DNA from: Zhongshania sp. | GTDB lineage: Bacteria; Pseudomonadota; Gammaproteobacteria; Pseudomonadales; Spongiibacteraceae | Direction: 5' to 3' | DNA length: 64,000 bases | Assembly: GCF_029212375.1 (NCBI RefSeq) | Contig: NZ_JARGNU010000001.1 | Coordinates: 62,001-126,000, forward strand | Shown: positions 61,136 through 64,000 of the stretch, in pieces | Layout: each line of letters begins with the position of its first letter | Numbering within the stretch: position 1 is the stretch's first letter | Translations under genes and position numbers: made by a program | The notes under the pieces: model-generated | What the model saw: the letters and a program-made list of their open reading frames with translations, nothing else | Databases searched by the model: none | Told to the model about the DNA's origin: nothing

Positions 61136-61307
61136 TGCTGTAATTAATTCTGAATACCTTTTTATACAAATCGACGCCATCCAAAATATCCCCCAATTCG
61201 GTCGCTAATGTGATCTCTTTCGGCCAAAATACTTGTCTAGGTCGCTGTTTGGCTTAGCTCATAAAGCTATTTTGTATCGTTTTTGCCATCAGCAAAGCGG
61301 AGTACTA

Positions 61308-61336
61308 GTTTCTATTCACTTAGCGGTGAGTATAAT
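61308..61336 (+). promoter_or_regulatory. Possible promoter for the second subunit III-like pair
   Basis: Perfect TATAAT at 61331-61336, 42 bases before GTG 61379, but only a weak -35 region. Candidate only. Confidence 0.3.
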
Positions 61337-61378
61337 CCTTGCTTTAAGATATATTCATAAAATAAATAAGGGGCGTTT

Positions 61379-61951
61379 GTGAGTAGTTTAGCAAAAGAGA
61401 AGCATATTCCAGGCGAAGCCGGAATTTGGGTGTTTGTGTTCGGCGATATGTGTATCTTCGGTTTGTTTTTTGTAACCTTTGCGTATTACCGCAGTTTTGA
61501 TCTTGACTTATTTCAGCAATCACAATTGCAGCTTAATCAAAATTGGGGCGCATTAAATACGGTATTGCTGCTCACCAGCTCGTGGTTTGTGGTTATGGGT
61601 ATGAGCGCCGTAAGAAAGGGCCTAAGGAGCTTGGCGCGTAAGTGTCTTTCACTCGCCTGGTTATGCGGCTTGGGTTTTGGAATTGTAAAAGTGTTTGAAT
61701 ACGGTGAAAAAATCGAACATGGTATTACGTTAACCACCAATGATTTTTTCATGTACTACTATATTTTTACCGGTATTCATTTTTTACATTTAATAATTGG
61801 TATGGCTGTGCTGGCCTATATGATTTTAAGATTGCGTCACAATAATCCCCTTGCAAATGACCTTGCTTTACTCGAGAGCGGGGCAACCTACTGGCACATG
61901 GTGGATCTATTGTGGATCATTCTTTTCTCTCTTCTTTATTTGATTAAATAA
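61379..61951 (+). CDS. Cytochrome c oxidase subunit III-like (NorE-type) membrane protein, second copy
   Basis: Five-helix subunit III family protein of 190 aa, paralogous to the protein at 10111: FGDMCIFGLFF, NWGALNTVLLLTSSWFVV, TNDFFMYYYIFTGIHFLH and the C-terminal YWHMVDLLWII. GTG start with AAGGGG five bases upstream. As at the first locus, no oxidase catalytic subunit is nearby and a small membrane protein follows at once. The conservation of the pair in two catabolic contexts argues for a defined function, perhaps supporting an oxygenase or quinol-linked electron flow; the sequence does not show which. Confidence 0.85.
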   Translation: MSSLAKEKHIPGEAGIWVFVFGDMCIFGLFFVTFAYYRSFDLDLFQQSQLQLNQNWGALNTVLLLTSSWFVVMGMSAVRKGLRSLARKCLSLAWLCGLGFGIVKVFEYGEKIEHGITLTTNDFFMYYYIFTGIHFLHLIIGMAVLAYMILRLRHNNPLANDLALLESGATYWHMVDLLWIILFSLLYLIK

Positions 61952-61952
61952 T

Positions 61953-62210
61953 ATGAAATCAATGTTCCTGCAATCTAATACTGCAATTTGGGCGCTGCTC
62001 GCCTTGGCCACTGTTGTCTCTTGGTTTATGGGTGGCGACGCTACTTTAAATATTCCCGCGGTAATGCTGCTGATCGCGTTTTTTAAAACGCGGCTGGTGA
62101 TAATTCATTTTATGGAGGTTAAGCATGCGCCTTTGGCCCTGCGCTTGGCTGGCGAAGCTTGGGGTATTATTTGCTGCACAGCCTTGATCGTACTGTATTC
62201 AATGGCGTAG
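61953..62210 (+). CDS. Small membrane protein, subunit IV/NorF-like, second copy
   Basis: An 85-aa protein with helices near residues 8-40 and 63-83 and the motif FFKTRLVIIHFMEVKHAPLALR between them, comparable to VKVKAVMSSFMEIEAMPGPWK in the copy at 10695. ATG 61953 is one base after the preceding stop codon. A hairpin (62263-62292) follows. Confidence 0.78.
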   Translation: MKSMFLQSNTAIWALLALATVVSWFMGGDATLNIPAVMLLIAFFKTRLVIIHFMEVKHAPLALRLAGEAWGIICCTALIVLYSMA

Positions 62211-62262
62211 CCGCTCAAGCCCAGCCCAGTATCGCGTCACTGAACAAATGCGCAATATGATT

Positions 62263-62292
62263 TGGCATCAAGGAGCGAGCTCTTTGATGCCA
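62263..62292. terminator. Hairpin between convergent genes
   Basis: TGGCATCAAGGAGC and GCTCTTTGATGCCA form a near-perfect stem, directly followed by CTAGCAA-CT-CTTGCTAG. There is no T run; probably a factor-independent pause or mRNA-end hairpin between the subunit IV-like gene and the convergent acyl-CoA dehydrogenase. Confidence 0.5.
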
Positions 62293-62352
62293 TCTAGCAA
62301 CTCTTGCTAGCTCTTCAGTGTAGAGCGAATCGCGTCAAGCTTCCTCGGTAAA

Positions 62353-63573
62353 TCAGCCGGTAAATTCCCGGCCAAAAATACGTCTGGCAATAACCCAAGT
62401 TTGAATTTCATTGGCACCTTCGTAAATCTCACCAATTTTAGAATCCCGGTAAATGGCTTCGAGCGGAAACTCCTGGCCAGTGCCCGACAGGGTTTTAACA
62501 AAGCCGTAGGCGCCACACACTTGAATTGCATCTCTAGCGATATCGCAGGCAACCCGCGAGCCGGCGAGCTTGGCCATGGCGGCCTCGGTGTCGGCAATCC
62601 CCATTTTGTCGTGCAGCAGGGCGGCTTTTTGGTAGAGGTTGCGAGCAGATTCAATTTGCATGGCGTACTCGGCAAATTTGTACTGCCAGTGTTGGAAGCG
62701 CGCCAGCTCCTGACCAAACACCTTGCGCTTGGTCATATAGTCGGTAGAAAAATCGAAGGCCCGCTGAGCCATCGCGCAGCCAATGGCACCAATGCCCATC
62801 CGGCCTTGCACCAGTGCTTTAATCGCGGTGCGCAGGCCACCGCCTACGGTGCCAACCACGCGGTCGTCTGCGGCAAAGGCGTTAACAAAGCTAACATCAG
62901 CAGTTTGCTGAACATGGTTGCCCATTTTTAGATCGGGGGCCGAAACCGTGACACCCTCTTGCTTCATGTCGACCAGCAACATAGTGAGAGCATCGCCGGT
63001 TTTGCATAAGGTGAGAATATAGTCGCCAGCGGGGGAGTTGGTGATCCAGCGTTTAACACCGTTTATGCGGTAGCCGCCATCGACTTTCTCGGCAATGGTT
63101 TCCATCGACGCCGCCGACAGGTCGGTGCTGGCACCGGGTTCAGAGGTGGCAAAGCAGCCAACGAATTCACCTTTAATCAGCATGGGCAGAAATTTGCTGC
63201 GGATCTCGTCTTGGGCGCCGTCTAAGGTTTTACCAACCAGAATGGCTTGGCCGTCGTAAAACGCCGATGCCAAGCTGGCAGAATAGTAACCCAGCTCTTC
63301 AAGGGCGGTCATTATTGCTAAGGTGGGAAATTCAAGGCCGCGGCCGCCAACATCTTTAGGGTAGGGAATCTCGTAAAGGCCCGCTTTTGCCATGGCATCA
63401 AATTGCTCGCGGGCGAAGCCCTCGGCTGATTCTGGGGTGGTGTTTAATTTATGTGCAACCGGACGAATTACGTCTTCGGCGAACTCCCGAACTTCTTGGC
63501 GTATTTTTAGGGTTTCTTCTGGCAGATAAAGGTCGTTAAAAAGTTCGTCTGAGCGGCGTCTAATCGTTGTCAT
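62353..63573 (-). CDS. Acyl-CoA dehydrogenase
   Basis: FAD enzyme with GCFATSEPGASTDLSAASMETIAE near residue 125, a KRWITNSPAGDYILTL substrate region, KRKVFGQELARFQHWQYKFAE near 277, and the catalytic Glu in YEGANEIQTWVIARRIFGREF at the C-terminus. The track starts at 63669, but ATG 63573 behind GGGAA gives the usual length (406 aa). It differs in type from the two dehydrogenases at 39620 and 43778. Isolated on the minus strand; likely one more beta-oxidation step of the branched or alicyclic acid pathway. Confidence 0.92.
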   Translation of the reverse strand: MTTIRRRSDELFNDLYLPEETLKIRQEVREFAEDVIRPVAHKLNTTPESAEGFAREQFDAMAKAGLYEIPYPKDVGGRGLEFPTLAIMTALEELGYYSASLASAFYDGQAILVGKTLDGAQDEIRSKFLPMLIKGEFVGCFATSEPGASTDLSAASMETIAEKVDGGYRINGVKRWITNSPAGDYILTLCKTGDALTMLLVDMKQEGVTVSAPDLKMGNHVQQTADVSFVNAFAADDRVVGTVGGGLRTAIKALVQGRMGIGAIGCAMAQRAFDFSTDYMTKRKVFGQELARFQHWQYKFAEYAMQIESARNLYQKAALLHDKMGIADTEAAMAKLAGSRVACDIARDAIQVCGAYGFVKTLSGTGQEFPLEAIYRDSKIGEIYEGANEIQTWVIARRIFGREFTG

Positions 63574-64000
63574 TATACGTTCCCGGGTAGTAGAAAATGC
63601 ATGAGTTTTATTTAGCCCATATCGCGCGCAGCGCAGCTGTTTTGCGCTATTACTGGGTGTTACGAACAAGCACGCGATTAAAGAGTATGCTTGTCGATAT
63701 TAGGCTAGCTTATCAGCTAGGGGGCTGGTTCACGCCAATATTCAAGCTATTTAGGCTATGCAATTTAGGCTTGAACCAAAGCATCGTAAAGGTAGCGTGG
63801 TTTGCGCTTTAAGAGGCCAGCCTAAAGTTTGGCTTAGTTTTACTGGGCTTTGGTAGTACTGGGCATGCCAAGCGGGAGGAGGGAACGATTTAGTACTGCG
63901 GCCTTCTAAACTTTGGCGCCGGAACACGAGTTGCACCGGTAAACGTAACAATAAAATGCGGTAAATGCATGCCTTTATTAGAGATTACACGCTTGCATAC
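63574..64000. other. Intergenic end of window
   Basis: About 425 bases with no supported gene. It contains the 5' leader of the acyl-CoA dehydrogenase gene, a dyad TTCAAGC...GCTTGAA (63741-63775) and a direct repeat ATTTAGGCT (around 63749 and 63763) inside it. The two short track ORFs lack ribosome sites. Confidence 0.45.

Larger units (their letters stand above)
61058..61378. other. Intergenic region after the AtuA operon
   Basis: About 320 bases: a small hairpin AAGCCCG...CGGGCTT (61069-61091), the terminator 61101-61135, then a stretch without ORF and a TATAAT at 61331-61336 with a poor -35 element. It probably contains the promoter for the oxidase subunit III-like pair. Confidence 0.5.

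Noticed and set aside
62401-62931. 176-aa plus-strand ORF
   Set aside because: Antisense to the acyl-CoA dehydrogenase with intact catalytic Glu; a shadow.

Overview
The window reads as chromosomal DNA of a free-living, probably marine gammaproteobacterium. Densely packed catabolic operons, two TonB-dependent receptor loci, a wax ester/triacylglycerol storage cluster, and many acyl-CoA dehydrogenases and crotonases suggest a hydrocarbon- or terpenoid-degrading lineage such as Spongiibacteraceae (Zhongshania/Spongiibacter-like). That placement is inference; there is no rRNA or other marker gene. I see no tRNA, rRNA, CRISPR array, insertion sequence, integrase or phage gene. Almost every base is explained by about 55 genes.

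Region 1 (74-8164, plus strand) is one operon: meta-cleavage-product hydrolase, acylating acetaldehyde dehydrogenase, 4-hydroxy-2-oxovalerate aldolase, a class II aldolase-fold protein, Rieske dioxygenase alpha and beta subunits, 2-hydroxypentadienoate hydratase and a propionyl-CoA-synthetase-like ligase. The set matches the known p-cumate (cmt) route: ring dihydroxylation, decarboxylation of the carboxylated meta-cleavage product by a class II aldolase-fold enzyme, hydrolysis to isobutyrate plus 2-hydroxypentadienoate, then activation of the short acid. The extradiol dioxygenase, dihydrodiol dehydrogenase and dioxygenase electron carriers are not in the window.

Region 2 (8681-18471) holds a MarR regulator, an unknown six-helix membrane protein, an orphan cytochrome oxidase subunit III-like/small-subunit pair, a TonB-dependent receptor, a secreted IPVLGSL-repeat protein, and a molybdopterin oxidoreductase-ferredoxin-FprA-like reductase operon. 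Region 3 (18468-26422) has a sulfotransferase, a DapB-like dehydrogenase, TetR and LuxR-type regulators, a zinc-free MDR oxidoreductase and a CrtC/AttH-like protein, kinase-like protein and small protein triple.

Region 4 (26515-46123) is fatty-acyl and hydrocarbon catabolism. A minus-strand operon encodes a thiolase, acyl-CoA synthetase, crotonase and dienoyl-CoA-reductase-type SDR. A plus-strand operon encodes a ferredoxin-reductase, aldehyde dehydrogenase and aryl/terpenyl alcohol dehydrogenase. It is followed by a frameshifted TonB receptor, a nitronate monooxygenase, two acyl-CoA dehydrogenases, a LysR regulator, a FadJ-like protein with a degenerate dehydrogenase half, and an AlkB/XylM/CymAa-type membrane hydroxylase. 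Hydroxylase, reductase, alcohol dehydrogenase and aldehyde dehydrogenase together would oxidise a methyl group to a carboxylate (p-cymene to p-cumate, or limonene-type compounds to perillate), feeding region 1 or region 6.

Region 5 (46277-54174, minus strand) is a neutral-lipid operon: a HAD-acyltransferase fusion, wax ester synthase/DGAT, a DUF3336 patatin lipase, a monoacylglycerol lipase and a PlsB-type acyltransferase. Its core resembles the Mycobacterium tuberculosis Rv2482c-Rv2484c neighbourhood.

Region 6 (54498-63573) encodes a BadH-like SDR and BadI-like ring-cleaving hydrolase (alicyclic ring opening to a pimeloyl-CoA-type product), a second LuxR-type regulator, a kinase-like protein, a LiuC/AtuE-like hydratase, a two-part AtuA system, a second orphan oxidase subunit III-like pair and an acyl-CoA dehydrogenase. 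Taken together I propose a cyclic-terpenoid catabolic region with an aromatic and an alicyclic branch; this is the main hypothesis of the annotation and is not proven by sequence alone.
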